This document shows, piece by piece, positions 34,215 to 46,839 of a stretch of 64,000 nucleotides of DNA. The position numbers and the translations under genes were made by a program. The DNA comes from Icerya purchasi (taxonomy: Eukaryota > Arthropoda > Insecta > Hemiptera > Monophlebidae), in the NCBI GenBank assembly GCA_039619475.1, contig CM077116.1:148693088-148757087 (forward strand), written 5' to 3'. Under the pieces are notes generated by a model that was not told the DNA's origin, searched no databases, and saw only the letters and a list, made by a program, of their open reading frames with translations. Each line of letters opens with the position of its first letter. Position 1 is the stretch's first letter.

Positions 34215-36778
34215 ACTGAAAGGGGATAGAGGAGAAAAAAGAAAATTAAAGAAAAAGTTTATTGAAGGAAACAGGATTTTTATCTGATCCTTTCTTTTCT
34301 TTCATTCATTGGAGTTTATTACTTTGTTGATGAAGACAGCTTTGTTTCATTTAGTTCCTTATCAACCTATTTATTAGATTCTTTATTTATTTATTTATTT
34401 TTCTTGCATTACAAGTCTTTGTTCAGTGTGGCTCAGGCCAAAAAAAAAATAAGAAGATAACCGGATAAAAAGGACAGATGAGAGCAAAAGGAATATAGTG
34501 AAATGATGAAGAAGTACTGGAAGAATCGGGAAATAGAAAAGTAGCTATTTTTACATACGCCAAATTCGTGAAGAAGAAGAAAATGAAAAAGAAAAAACCA
34601 AAGAAAAAAAACATTTAAATTAATTAGACAATTTAAAAAAAATTAAACGGTTCAGCGATTTTACCCATTTTCGTCTTGTTCTTCAAATAATTTTAGTCAG
34701 ATCGAGAGAACAAACGTCATTTAACCCCATTTTTTTGTACAGTGAAAAGTACCCATTTAAAAATAATCAAAATATTAGCGATTAGTTCATGAGCCGCTGG
34801 TTAAATATGGAAAGTCCAACAAAAGACGCCCGGAAAATTACTTAAACTAAATACGATAATAAACGACCAATGTGATGTTTTAGAATAGGAGCACATGGTA
34901 ATGTATAAATTAATTAGTAGCGACTTTAGGGTATTATTTCCAACGGTGACTGGAGCAGAAATAGTACAGAATAAATGGATGTGGATTGTAACGCAAGCAG
35001 TGATATCTCCGCAATAATAGCAATAAAAGAAATGTGTACATGAAACAAAATAACAACAACGTTTAACGACTTCACCGACTTAAATGCCGAACACGTTTAT
35101 ATCACCAAAAAATATTCGTTCGAGTTCAAATAAATAACATGTAAAGTCGAATTTAACCTTTAGTGAAGCTTGTTCAGCAAGGCGAGTAAGACGAAGCTTT
35201 TCAGGCTACTCGACTAAACTTAATAAAATGCAACCCCGATTTACCCTCAAAAGTGTAATAAAAACTAATTAGAATTAGGAAGCTTTTAACAGGTGTAAAT
35301 TACATATACTAAGCCTAGCTGAAAAGTTTTTTGATATTAAAAGCAGGAAGAGTTTTGTTTTGAAAGGACAAAAAGTTCAGAGGGGAATAAGTTTTAAAAA
35401 TGGAGAAATACAATTTTACAATTGAAAAGATCCATAGATGGATTAGCGTTGGCAAATTTTAAAATAGATATATAGCGCTTCAACTACAATTTAAGTATAT
35501 GCTCTGACGGCTACAGTGCAATCGGAAATTGATGAATTTTTTTAATAAAATTAACGAAAACCTCAAAAGTAATAGTAGTAGTAGTAGTAGTAGTAGTAGT
35601 AGAAACCATATAATTACGGGGGGGGGGGGGATTTTAATATCCAACCAGGAAATAAAAGACCGGAAAAAAATAAAATAATGGGGGACGATTTCGGTAAAAA
35701 AATAAAAAAAGGAGAAATCAGTAAATTTCTGTCATGAAAATAATTTAGAAAAACTCTAAATAGTTTTCTTAACGGTTTGCTGAAACAAAATGTAACATAC
35801 AAATTGATTATATGCTTACACATGAACGATTCAGTAATTTAAAATTTTCATCAATCAGGAAAACTTGAAATTCTACCACCGATCATTAATCGATACGTCG
35901 TATAAAATTACTAGATGAATAACACGATTAATAAAATTAACGCCGGAAAGATATGAAATGAAAATAAGTTAGAATGCCACGACAATTTTAAAAAAATGAT
36001 AAACACTAAACATTCAAGAAATTATACAAGTAGACGGCGCCAACTTCCTAATCAAGGATCTAGCCAGGAAGGCATCAGCAAATTTAACTAGTATAAAATT
36101 ATCGTGAAATAAAAATTGTAAAATCCCAAATGACGTTATTATTCCCTTCTATATCGTGTAACTAATAATACGGTTATTGTAGCACGTAAATGGAGATATT
36201 TTAAATATGCCACGTTAAACCACTCGTCCTAACAAAGGCTATAGTAACCCTTGTAATGGTAGTTTCAGCATTTGAAAGAGTCACCTGTATATTTCCCGAT
36301 AGGCCTAATTGTATCCGTAACGTAATGAATTTTGGACAAATAAGGAGTAAGGGCAGGACCGTCGGGACAATAAAAAAGAAAAAAAACCCAGAAAGGCACT
36401 GAACATCTTACGCGAAACGATAAAATTTTAAATTTAAATTGAGAGGATACAATAGGAAAAAAGAAGAAAATGCGATAGAGTCTTTACCAGATACAACAAG
36501 AAGTATAAAAAAAAAAAAAATGAAGAAAAACTTAGATTTCGGTTTAGCATAGGAATGGCAATAGATTGCAATCGGCTAACCGACTCATTATCGAAGTACA
36601 AATAGACGAAGTTTTATGAAAACGCAATTGGATAAAGTAGGAAAAGCGCTTAAAAGGAATAATTATAATTTATTAATGGATCGAAGAAAATAAATGAATT
36701 TTCCACGTCGGACGCAATTCAAATTAAATAATACCGTTACTTTCTTTCGTTTAAAAAATACGATAATTATATTGACAC
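34215..36778. other. A-rich stretch without recognised gene
   Basis: Mostly purine-rich DNA with many stops. Contains an (AGT)n microsatellite at about 35,572-35,602 and a G run near 35,620. It may hold old LINE sequence, but I found no motif to prove it. Confidence 0.4.
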
Positions 36779-37082
36779 CATGGGTGTCGCCAGCGGGGGG
36801 TAAGGGGAAGCTGACTCCTGGAATTTTAAAATTTTTTAGTCAACTGGCCATGATGATTATTCATATGCGCGTAATCATGGACAATTTGGAAGACTTTTAT
36901 AATAAAGTAGTAGAACAATTTGTCAAAAACCCACGAAAATTATGTTTTAATTAAGACTACTTTATTCTTGTTTAATAAAATATTAAGCCTTTACAACTTA
37001 TAAATTTTATTTTTCCTATAACTCATATCCTTTTTCTATCATCTTCCCCCCCCCCCCGGCTCATCGGCTGGCGACGCCCTTG
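36779..37082. mobile_element. hAT-type MITE, 304 bp
   Basis: The left end is CATGGGTGTCGCCAGC and the right end, reverse-complemented, is CAAGGGCGTCGCCAGC (14 of 16). Both are followed by a long G run. Flanks are ATTGACAC and ATTGAGAC, 7 of 8 identical. There is no meaningful coding frame. Confidence 0.8.
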
Positions 37083-38063
37083 ATTGAGACGATTCATATT
37101 TGGTAAGTTTATTTACAAATAAGCGATATAATCTTTAGCGAATTCGTGAGAAAGGAAATGAAAGGTTGCTTTAAAATATCCGCAATATTAAATAACGACT
37201 CTTTCAACGATTTCACGTCTATCCATTTTTTTAAGGAGACTTTGGAAATTTTACTTAAATATGTCATTAAACCAAATCTGGATTATCGATGATTTTGTTA
37301 GGGAAAAAGACAAAAGTAACAAAACAACGCTCTTCTCCCTTCTCTCAATGAAAATGATTACAAATTTTAATACTGAAAGTAGGGGGTAAAACTTTCAGGA
37401 CATTGTGTATTTGAACAAAATTCCACTGGAAAAAAATTGATGTTCGTAAATTAAATTACTCTAATAGAATCCAGTATCTTATTTTTTTTCAGTATAAAAA
37501 ACCTAGATTTTAAAATGATTATCAGTTAAATAATTTAGTCAGTTGATTTGATCAGAATGGCCACTTTTATTTTCAAAACAAAATTCCTTGGCCTTCTTCT
37601 CAGTTTTCTAGATTTTTTCAACTTTTTTCCCGACTTGGAACACTATAGTCATAAATATAAAAAAAACAAACTGTTATAATCGTCAAATATAAAAATAATA
37701 AAAATACAATTATTATTAATTTACAGAAAGACGATATACACATTATAATTTCACATTATTATTTTACAGATGAATAACGAGGACAAAAACCCTGAAAAAT
37801 GTAATTTTTACATTTTACCGACAGAGCACTCATCTTTCATCATTCTGATTATGAGAAAAATGTGAAGAGATTTTGTATTAATTGTATCATCGCGTAAATG
37901 TACATATACTCTTAATTTTGCAATTAGTTTTAACATTTCCAAGTTCTATACATTATACATCACGCAGGTTATATTCCTGTATCTTCTAATTCAATGACTT
38001 TTCCCTGATTTATGAAATTTTCTAATTTTCCCCGGGGTTTTCCAGAAAGTGGCCCCAGCCTAT

Positions 38064-38335
38064 TGATTATTATTATTATTATTAGCTTCTCTTATAAAAA
38101 GAGGTTGCTCCGATTCAGAACTTCTATCCTAGTCATCATATTGAATCTCCTGCGTCCTCTTCCCGCTTTTCCAAGTATTTTCCCGGTGGAAATTAGTATG
38201 AATAACCGGTCCTTTTGTAGTCTGGCCGTTAAGTATTTCGTTTTTCCATCCATGATCTTCTGAAACAGTGACAATCCCGTTAGCTTTAGTCTACGCAGCA
38301 CTTCTTGATTTGTAATCTTGTCTATCCATTTTATT
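38064..38335 (-). pseudogene. RTE-type LINE 3' fragment with (TAA)n tail
   Basis: On the minus strand, NQEVLRRLKLTGLSLFQKIM..GKTKYLTARLQKD..LISTGKILGKAGRGRRRFNM is the post-RT region of RTE elements (compare GHIIRG..GKRSRGRRQ at 31 kb). It ends in a TAA-repeat tail (plus strand TTA repeats, 38,067-38,083). It is only about 80 codons long, and the upstream part is absent. Confidence 0.65.
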
Positions 38336-41300
38336 TGATAGAAAAATAAATTATCAAGTAAAACTTCGTATCTTGCAAACGGTTATGAAAAGGTTTTAAT
38401 TGTATTTATCACGCAGAAAGAAATGAACAAAATAACGGGTATACGGCTAGAAAGTCACTTCCCCTCACTTTTTTTTTTTTTTCTACATCTGAAAAGATAG
38501 GAATTTTCGAAAGGGAAAAAATCTAATGTATTTTGAAAATATTAAACTCAACACGCGATAAAAGCAAGTTCGTAAATTAAATTGTCACTTTTATTAAAGA
38601 CGGCTTTTTACGTTATTATTATTATTATTATTCAGTGTAATACGGTTAAAATTTTACAGTATTTTTTAGAAGGGTATTATTGAACGGGTACGATCCAGGT
38701 AGTCCTTTCCCCTAATATTGTCATTGGTCAGATTTTGAAAAGAACTTGCTTTATTATTTGTTTGATTTATAAGAACAATTTTTCGTTGATTAAAACTAAT
38801 TAAAACTAGTCTCTACCAGGCTCCTATCAAAAACTGAAATGATAAAACGTAAATATATACACCATTTAAAAATTACCTGAAACTATACAAATTGACAAAC
38901 ATAACCTTGTTTTTATAGCAACGTCGGTGGTTAACCGTCTACAATACAGCTCTGTTAGTGCTGTGGTAATTATTCCGATCAGTACCGTTCTGTTACAGAA
39001 TGAAGTTGCATGACATAAATGAAAATCACCCGCATTTTCACGAAGACAAATTAAGCCGGACACGTAATAAACGTTCGAATAGGACCTGTCGGTATTTTCT
39101 TTTCCGAGTATTACTAAGATCTGTGGAGTGAATAAAATTTTTACAGAGTTCCTATATTTAATATAGTATTAACGCAAGGCCGTTATCGAACACTGAGCGC
39201 AGCTTATTTCACTCTGGTGATAAAATTAAATGTTTTTTTTTTTTTTCTTTCCAGTTCTTTATAACGAATGCGCAATATTAGTTATGTAGTGTTAAAAAAG
39301 ACGAAACTACATAATCGGAACTTGTCCCAGAAATAATCTTACATTAATATTAGACGCAACGCGTTTAAATCTATGAATACGGATTACACTCCTTTTGATA
39401 ATATAAAAATTAATGCACTAAACGAAATCAGTACGCTTACAGGTATTGAAATTAAACATTATTTTTTACCGACTACAGCCGTATTTCTTCAAACTGCGTG
39501 TTTTGTTGCGATTTAAATTCTCACCGTACTACGTCGCTTCCCGCCTTTTTTTCACATTGCAATCATGTCAATCCTCGTTGCAGTTAATGCATAATTGCTG
39601 AATTTTAAACAAATTTTGGGACCGTACATTTGCATAACAATTACTAATTTGTACAGCGCTTTATGCCGGAATTCGCAGATTTCATTAATAGAGCTCCAGC
39701 ACCATTCGTAACATAAAAATTAACATATCAGACATGCGCTACTAAAATTTTTTTTAGTAATTTCCTAGAAATTCGCAGAAACATTGAATCCGCGTGTATA
39801 TATTTTTTTGAATAATTTTTATATTCAGAACATGTTGGAAGCCACAGAGAAACCGTGTCTTTACAGACGCTAAAAGGCAGCCACTTTAAATGTTTCTTAC
39901 TAATCCGTCTGGATGTAGTAAAACGTTTATCATGAAACTATTAATGAAAACATGTAATCGTTTCTCGAAAAAACATGATGTATGGCAACTACAGCTATGA
40001 ACGGTACACAACTGTGCATTCAGCCGTTTGCACTAACAATAAAGTCGTACTTTTGTTCTGTCAAAACATTAAACTTATTTTGTGCTGCATTCAAGGCTGG
40101 CGTTGATAATAATGTGTAAGCATAATTGATGCTGGCCAACTAAAATTAATTCGCAATGGAAACATATTTCACGTAACCACCAGCGTCGGTTTCCTGATAT
40201 TTATTTGCTATTACACTTCCAGTAATGCGGATATCAATTTACAGACCGTGTGAATTAAATTTCCTTTTTGAGACTGCATGAAAACAATATTATCCGCTTA
40301 TTAGAGTTATCAGAGGCAAGCTGTTATATATTAATCGAAATTGGAGCTGGAGACCGTTTGGAAAAAGAACGGAGAGCCGATTTATTACAACCCACAACAC
40401 GCAGCAGAACATTATGCCGAATCTATACGGTTATTCTTCGGTAAAAGGGAAATTATAATACATTTAACGTTAAATGTTTTCATTGAAATTGTATCATACG
40501 CAGTGTGAGATGTGCACGTTGCACGTGAAACGCGGAAAAAGTTAAGTTCCGCTATTGACTGGACAACGACATACCTACATGTGTAAACCAACTCGTACGT
40601 TATTATGGTAATTACCGCTCTACGTTAACTTAACAAAAAATTCGAAATAAGAGTAAAAAAGAGAGGTGGTGTCTAGGGACACCCGGTAGGAACGAAATTC
40701 CTTTCGCTTTTTGATAGATATTTAGCTATAAAGTCACTCGTAAAGTATACGATAAAATAAAACAGGTTAAAAGAAAAAACACACTACTTGTACTTCGCGA
40801 AGTTAAAAAAAAAGGGCAAAATTTTAACAGAATATTACTCTAACTGAGAAAACATCAAATTTTTAATTACGTGCTTGACGTTAGAACGTGTAAGATAATT
40901 TGTCCACGAGCGTTTAGCTTGATGAAAGAAATCGGTGTAATTAAATAATTAGAAAAAAACGCGCCAATTTTCAAATTCAATAAAATGTACACGTGTTTAG
41001 AATTGAGCTTTTACAGCTGACCGCGCGCAATACTTGCTGCTTGAATCTCGGTACTCGCACTTACGCACACACACACACACACACACATGTATATAATAGA
41101 AAGAGACAGAGTGAATGTCGCCTGGAGGATGACGCATAACGCTTTTTTTCGTTAATTCTCCATTTCTGCCAGGTTACCCCTACCGACAAGCCGCATAAAA
41201 GAACTTCGTTCCAAAAATAGTTCAGTTTCAGTAAAATTTCTAGATGACTTAAAGCAATACTGATGAAGATATCGTGACGGATTTTTTGTAGATGCAATTT

Positions 41301-41890
41301 AGTTTCGCACGGAGCAAAAACGCATCCACATTATAATCTTGCGATGTTTTTGCGTTACTTAATGAAATTTACGAACTGCGGGATAAAATATCGGCCAATT
41401 CAAAACTGCTACGCAAACTGTAAATAAAAAAAGGACAGTCGATTAAAACCGTATCTTCTATAAGAATTATAGAGTATCATCCGGGAGTCCAGGAGGAGGT
41501 CTTTTTCTATCGGAGGTCGAAGAATCCAGTTACATATATACACATTGTGACCGGCTCCGAAGAAAAGAGTCGAATTTGTGATTTTGATGGATTCTAGTAA
41601 TACAGAGCTTCCTTTTTATCATGCTGGGAACCGCAAATAAAAATATACATTTTTGAATGCTCGAAAACTCGTGTAATGTACACATATAGTGAATACGTAC
41701 ATGAAAATTAAAGACGACTATGCAGGCGACGTTCTAGTCAAAACTGCCACGACATAATCAGATTGGATGGTAATATTGTGTATGTGAACGTACAGCCATA
41801 ACAACAATGTAAAACACCGTATCACATTTGCCAAAATTCAAACGCATTCTTCTCGAAAAGACTTTCTAGTCGTTAACCCCCTTTCTTCGC
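38336..41890. other. Non-coding stretch, no gene recognised
   Basis: AT-rich, unique-looking DNA with a T run (38,470), a short TTA repeat (38,615), and an (AC)n microsatellite at 41,062-41,086. Between 40,665 and 40,682 a GGTGTC-TAGG-GACACC hairpin is present. No coding evidence was seen. Confidence 0.45.
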
Positions 41891-42243
41891 AGCCGGTTAT
41901 ATATATATTTTTTTATATATATATATATATATATATTAATTACAATGTAATTCTTAGGCTACCCCTCATTCGAAAAAATGTCCCAATTTTATGTAACGTT
42001 TGTTATGTTTTATAGGATTTTGTTATTGTTATTTAAAAAATGTCACAATTTTATGTAATGAAAGTTAAATGTTAGAATAGGATTTTTGTGGTTGTTATTT
42101 TTTTGTGTGTGTTGATGCCAGTAAGAATTACGTTGTAAATTTTGATCATTTTATACAAAGTATAGAAGAGAAAGAGACAGAAATGAAAGCAAGAGAGGTC
42201 AAGGGGCACAGCCTCTTGCGAGGCAAAAATGGCCGAGTTTATA

Positions 42244-43531
42244 GTCTAGCCATAAATACTGATACTGCTTTAAACGAACGTACCGCGAAAAGGAAGCACG
42301 ATGCAAATTCAGAAAAAATTTATTTCAAAAGTACAAACAATGCTCGTTAAAATCACGTCTTAGTTATTCAAAATGACCACCTTTATTAGCGACACGCGAC
42401 GACAAACACTCCGGCTATTTCGCAATACATGTACGGATCGTCTAGAGAGGAATTCTTGCTGCTGCCTCAACAATGCTTCGCTTGAGCGACTCCAAATTTC
42501 GGTGTGGTCTTCGACGGGCCATTTCCTCTCTAACCTATCCCACAGTTCGTAGTCCAGCGGATTTAAATCCGGGCTGCCGGACGGCCAATCACTAGCTGCT
42601 ATGAAGCCGAGCACATTTTCTGCGAGCCACTTCTGTGTCGTTTGAGCTTTGTGTGCCGGTGCTGAATCTTGTTGAAATACCCAATCGATTCCGGCAAACA
42701 AAGTATCGTTCAGAGGCTTAACCACGGGTTCCAGAACTGTGTTTTGGTACACTCTGGCACCTGTCTTGACCCCTGTTTCGCAAAAATGGATGGGAGTTAC
42801 CCCATACCACGATACGCCCCACCACACCATCACAGAAGTGGGGTGGTGACCTCGTTGAACGCGTGGAAATTCGGTTTTAGCCTCAGCAGATGAACGGGCA
42901 TAAATTCTATCATTTTACTTGTTATATTTTTCCTCTACAGTAAAAATTTTCTCATCTGTGAAAAGGATCTTTTTGTACCCATTTTTGCCGTACAAGCCTT
43001 TCAACTTTTTCGCTCTTTCGTATCTTATCGCTTTTAATTTTTCGGTTAAAAGATGACCTGTACTTCTCTTATAGGCTCCCACATGTAAATCATCGGTGAG
43101 GATGGGCGAGGCCGTTCTCGGCGCGATTTTCATCTCGTGAGCGATGATTTTTTGTTTCCGAAGAGGGCACCTGTTAATTCGCGACCGAACTGCTTCAACT
43201 ACCTTTTTTGTTCTCGCAACACGCGGCCGATCAACAACGTCTCCTGTGTCCATAGAACGTTGCAGTGTACGATAAACAAAACATTTCGTAACTTTGAGTG
43301 GTTTGAGCAGAGCGAGAATTTGAGACGCGCTATGCCCCGTCTTCATCAGTCCAATTATTGTAACGCGTACGTGATCATCTGTCCAATCCATCTTCGTAGC
43401 GTGTACTGAACAGACTACAGCGAAGTTATTTGCTCTTCTACTGTGTTATGACGATGCGCTGACAGTGTTATCACTTTGTTCTGCCCAAAATTCCCCTCAT
43501 GCAGCGGCAGTATCAGTACTTATGGCTAGAC
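42244..43531 (-). mobile_element. maT (mariner-family, DD37D) transposon, nearly intact
   Basis: The inverted ends are 25 bp at 42,244-42,268 and 43,507-43,531, identical except for one base (GTCTAGCCATAA, A or G, TACTGATACTGC). TA flanks lie at 42,242-42,243 and 43,532-43,533. Length is 1,288 bp, the usual size. It sits in the terminal TA tract of a repeat whose second copy at 57.2 kb lacks the insertion, so occupied and empty versions of a related site are both visible in the window. Confidence 0.93.
42360..43391 (-). pseudogene. maT transposase with a single premature stop
   Basis: From the ATG at 43,391 the frame reads an N-terminal helix-turn-helix (GHSASQILALLKPLKVTKCF, then VYRTLQR). 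A second HTH follows (MKIAPRTASPILTDDL) and then the catalytic region: LFTDEKIFTVEE (first Asp), QQDSAPAHKA (second Asp) and SPDLNPLDYELWD (third Asp). The second and third catalytic Asp are separated by 37 residues, hence DD37D, the maT signature. The only defect I can see is a TAA at 42,915-42,917 directly after EEKYNK. The frame continues without shift for 185 more codons to 42,360, 343 codon positions in all. Family relatives commonly have Gln there, so a C-to-T transition is the likely cause. All catalytic residues remain. Confidence 0.9.
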
Positions 43532-43764
43532 TATGTGTATATATATATATATATATAGTATGTGAATATCTAGCACCCTATAACCGGTCACTTCGGTTAA
43601 GGAAGTTAACTCCTTTGGAAAATCTGGTCAAAGGTAACCCGGGAAACTACCATTGGTAAATTTCCCTAGATAAAATACGGCGCCTGTGGAGTTTTGTAAA
43701 ATACTGTACATAGGTAGTACAATAAGAGTACTTTAGGCAATAGACGGTTAGACGGTTACCTGCA

Positions 43765-44933
43765 GCAGAGCAAAAGTTACTCAGGTTCCCCCATACCCGT
43801 GCTGGTGCTTGTAAACTGGAATGCCGTAGTTAGGAATAAGAAGACGAAAAGTATTAGCGGAAGATTCGGATTAGGCAAAAACGCAAACAGGAGAGAGCAT
43901 CTTATAGAAATTTTTAATAGCCACGATCGTGTCATCACAAACACCCTAAAAGGAGGTAGGTTTTTCATGATTTTCCTCACTAGATACAGCAAGATATCAA
44001 CGACACTATATCCCGATTAAACACAGAAATACGGTGCAATTATGTAAAAGCTCTTCAGCAGCAGATGTTGACTCGGATCATATTGCAGTCTCAATGGCCT
44101 GCAAATTAAAACCGCGACATGCAAAGATTTATGAACGAAATCAAAAATAGAATCTAACGAGATCAATAAAAATTATACAGGTTTCGGTAAGGAAAAAGAT
44201 GAAAGAATTAATGTAAAAAGTCATACAAAGTAAAGGTAACAATGAAAAGTAGGAAGAATAACGGAGAAAAAAAGAAACAGCGAAAAAATTGTTAAAAATA
44301 ATGCAGATAAAAGAAATTACAATCGTGAATAATTGAAGAATTGTTACAGTTAATAATACTAAGAAGAAAATCCGAACTGAAAGATAATATAAACGAATAT
44401 AGCGAATACAGAAATCAAATAAACAAGTAATTAAAACAAAAGAAAACTGGATCCAAGGCAAATTAAATTAACAAAAAAGGCATGAAAAATTAAAACACGG
44501 AGAAAGAGTATATGGAATGCAAGGAAATGATTTAACCTGATAGAAAGATAAATGTTGCAAATGAAAAGAAACGAAATTGGAGGAAATACAAAATCGTTAG
44601 AAAGAATACAATGAAAAACTTTATAATAAAAATTCGGTAAAGCTTACAGTGATGGAAAATGAATCTAACGTAACGATGATGCGAAAAGGCCAAACATCTT
44701 AAAAACGAATCTGAATATGCGCTAAACAATCTAAAATCTTGTAAAGTCTCAGAGATAGATTTGGCTAATTTCTTAAAATACTATGCCAATCAGGAAAAAT
44801 CCTTAAGGATTTCAAAAAAACAGCTGAATCCAAAAAAGTAACGTTCGGTTATGTGAACAATACTGAGCAACACCGCGCTTTCAGTTTAATACCTCTTATA
44901 CACGAAAATAATAAGCGGACACGGATTCGAAAT
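43765..44933 (+). pseudogene. RTE-type LINE endonuclease and linker, degenerate
   Basis: A 73-codon frame (43,799-44,020) reads NWNAVVRNKK then GRFGLGKNANRREHL and IEIFNSHDRVITNTL, the GDWNA.VG...GKFGLG...L..F.....L.I.NT pattern of RTE endonucleases. The expected Asp before WNA is Asn-shifted. Further on, ADVDSDHIAVSMACKLKP (44,060-44,110) holds the SDH catalytic box. Near 44,705-44,790, YALNNLKSCKVSEIDLANFL matches the AL..LKNGKA.G.D.I block at the RT start. It stops at the Jockey insertion. Sequence between is A-rich and full of stops. Confidence 0.65.
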
Positions 44934-44942
44934 AAAATATAT

Positions 44943-46326
44943 TTTTTTTTTTTTTTTTTTTTTTTATTAAAAAAAACCCCACTTGAGTGGTTTTTATTAC
45001 AATCTGTTCGGTTCACGAACATTCAGTAATACTCTAAATTAATTGTAATATTATATATGCACTAGGATTCCCAGTGGACGATCCTGCATTTTCTTGTATT
45101 ATATTTTTTCTTCGGTTAATTCATGAGGTTTAGTTCTTTTCAACCGCCTGACTTCATCCTGATCAGACAGAAGCTACCTCGCCTCTGTGTTTACATGCTT
45201 TTGCAGCCTTAAACAGTGCGTTCTTGCCAGTTCCTTTATCACCTGTGAAACTTCTGGCACATGAAGATCCCGATGAATATCATCGTTTCTTTCATATTGC
45301 CTGGCATTAGTGATAGTCCTAAGCACTTTGTTCTGGAACATCTGGATTTTTTTTACGTTGGCTACTTTAGCACAACCCCAAAGCTGACAACCATAACTCC
45401 ACGCTGGTTTTAGTATTTGATTATAAACCATCAATTTATTGCTCAGCGACAGAATACTCTGTCTTCCAATAAGCCATTTCATCTGCAACATTTTCAACTT
45501 TAGTTGTTCTACTTTTTTATTAATATGCATAGACCAGTTCAATCCCGAATCCAAATGCATACCTAGATATTTCACGCATTTTATATTGGGTACAATTTTT
45601 GAGTTAATTTCAATCGGACAGTACTGGATTCTTCGATTTGTAAAGTTAATATGTACTGATTTTTCTTCATTAAGGTTTATTTTCCATTTTTTTGTCCACT
45701 TCCAAATGTTTTTGACGTGGGACTGCACGTTCATAGTTGATTCTTCTATATTATTTCCCATAGCCATCACGGCTGTGTCGTCTGCAAACATGGCCGTTGT
45801 GACATGCTCGTTAACAGGAATATCAGCGGTATATAATAAATATAAAATTGGTCCGAGGACACTTCCTTGCGGTACTCCTGCTTGTATGTCTTGCAATTCC
45901 GAGTATTCATCATTATGCTTTATTCTAAAATATCTGTCAGTTAGGTACGATTCAATAATTCTGCAAACTTTAATTGGTAATATCTTCTTAAGTTTAATTA
46001 CCAATCCCTTGTGCCATACCTTATCAAACGCTCGCTCCACGTCAAGGAACACCGCTGTACAGATCTTCTTTTCTTCTAGACTTTTTTCAATTATTTTTGT
46101 TATTCTATGGATCTGATCTATTGTAGAGTGTGCTTTTCGAAATCCGAACTGGTGATTGGGTATATAATTCTCTATTATTGGATTCAATCGTTTCAATAAT
46201 AATTTTTCAAACAACTTAGAAATACTTCTATCTCTAATCGCTTCCTGATATAACCTGCCACTTCTTGCGTTTTATCATTATGCTAGTCCTTTACGTTGGG
46301 TAAATGTCCTGTGTTGACGTGCCCAA
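44943..46326 (-). mobile_element. 5'-truncated Jockey-type LINE with poly(A) tail
   Basis: On the minus strand the element ends in a poly(A) tail (plus-strand T run 44,942-44,965). The 5' border is near 46,326, just upstream of a TGHLPNV remnant. AAAATATAT occurs at 44,934-44,942 and 46,327-46,335, a possible 9-bp target duplication, but it is low-complexity. Just inside the tail a CCACT-TG-AGTGG hairpin is flanked by A and T runs (44,970-44,996). Confidence 0.75.
45174..46214 (-). pseudogene. Jockey-clade LINE reverse transcriptase, C-terminal 346 codons
   Basis: The frame begins MFEKLLLKRLNPIIE and reads HQFGFRKAHSTIDQIHRI, CTAVFLDVERAFDKVWHKGL, QAGVPQGSVLGPILYLLY, the catalytic FADDTAVMA, NLNEEKSVHINFTNR, CVKYLGMHLDSGLNW, and a C-terminal YGCQLWGCAK...KIQMFQNKVLRTI. 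There is no stop in 346 codons. Upstream, a frame break and stops separate it from the LPNV remnant at about 46,300, and the endonuclease is missing. It is related to, but not a close copy of, the fragment at 0.2-1.3 kb. It looks relatively young because the frame is intact, but the copy is truncated and so dead. Confidence 0.9.
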
Positions 46327-46667
46327 AAAATATATATACAAAAAACAAAAAAACATCGAGTAAGTTTAATAATGAGTAATGGAAGAGCTGTAAGAGAAGC
46401 GAGAAAAAGATCACAGAAAGAACACAAGTTTTTTCAAAAAATGTCTCGAACTTTAGAAAATAATTCATTAAAACTTACATCTGGAGCACCACCACCTTAT
46501 AAAAAATGTAAGACGTCGACCTAAAAAAGAGAAAAACAAACTGAAAGCATTCGGTTAGCGTCGAATGCTACGAATCGAACAGACCGATAAAATTGTGAAC
46601 AAAAAACTATCAAATGAAATACCAACCTACGGATTGGAACGAAGATGAAAATGATTTGTTTTTCGTC

Positions 46668-46839
46668 GCTTAATAAATTTCGAAAATGAATACTGCGATT
46701 GCAACTTTTCATGGTATTTCTTTTTTTCACTGATTTTATTTGTGGAAGTTATGTGTAACTTCCACAGATAAAATCAGTGAAAAAAAGAAATACCATGAAA
46801 AGTTGCAATCGCAGTATTCGTTTTCGAAATTTATTAAGC
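46668..46839. repeat. 84-bp near-perfect inverted repeat, 4-bp loop
   Basis: Arms 46,668-46,751 and 46,756-46,839 are reverse complements with only two mismatches. The loop is TGTG. A 50-codon basic frame (46,372-46,524, starts MSNGRAVREARKRSQKEH) lies to its left and is of unknown meaning. No target duplication was found. Confidence 0.93.

Larger units (their letters stand above)
41893..43556. repeat. (TA)n-bordered repeat, copy 1, split by a maT element
   Basis: Segments 41,893-42,243 and 43,532-43,556 together match the repeat at 56,797-57,192. Shared landmarks in order are a (TA)n tract, TAATTCTTAGGCTACCCC, TCGAAAAAATGTCCCAATT, AAGTTAAATGTTAG, AGTAAGAATTACGTTGTAAA, GAGAAAGAGACAGAAATGAA and AATGGCCGAGTTTA, then (TA)n again. 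Near its left end a 19-bp motif (AATTACAATGTAATTCTTA here) recurs inverted about 200 bp further in. Function unknown; it is possibly a MITE or satellite-like unit that lives within TA microsatellites. Confidence 0.75.

Noticed and set aside
42105..42350. 81-codon plus-strand frame
   Set aside because: Runs across the border of the (TA)n-bordered repeat into the maT end, so it is a chance frame.
45439..46116. 225-codon plus-strand frame
   Set aside because: Antisense shadow of the Jockey reverse transcriptase; no domain of its own.
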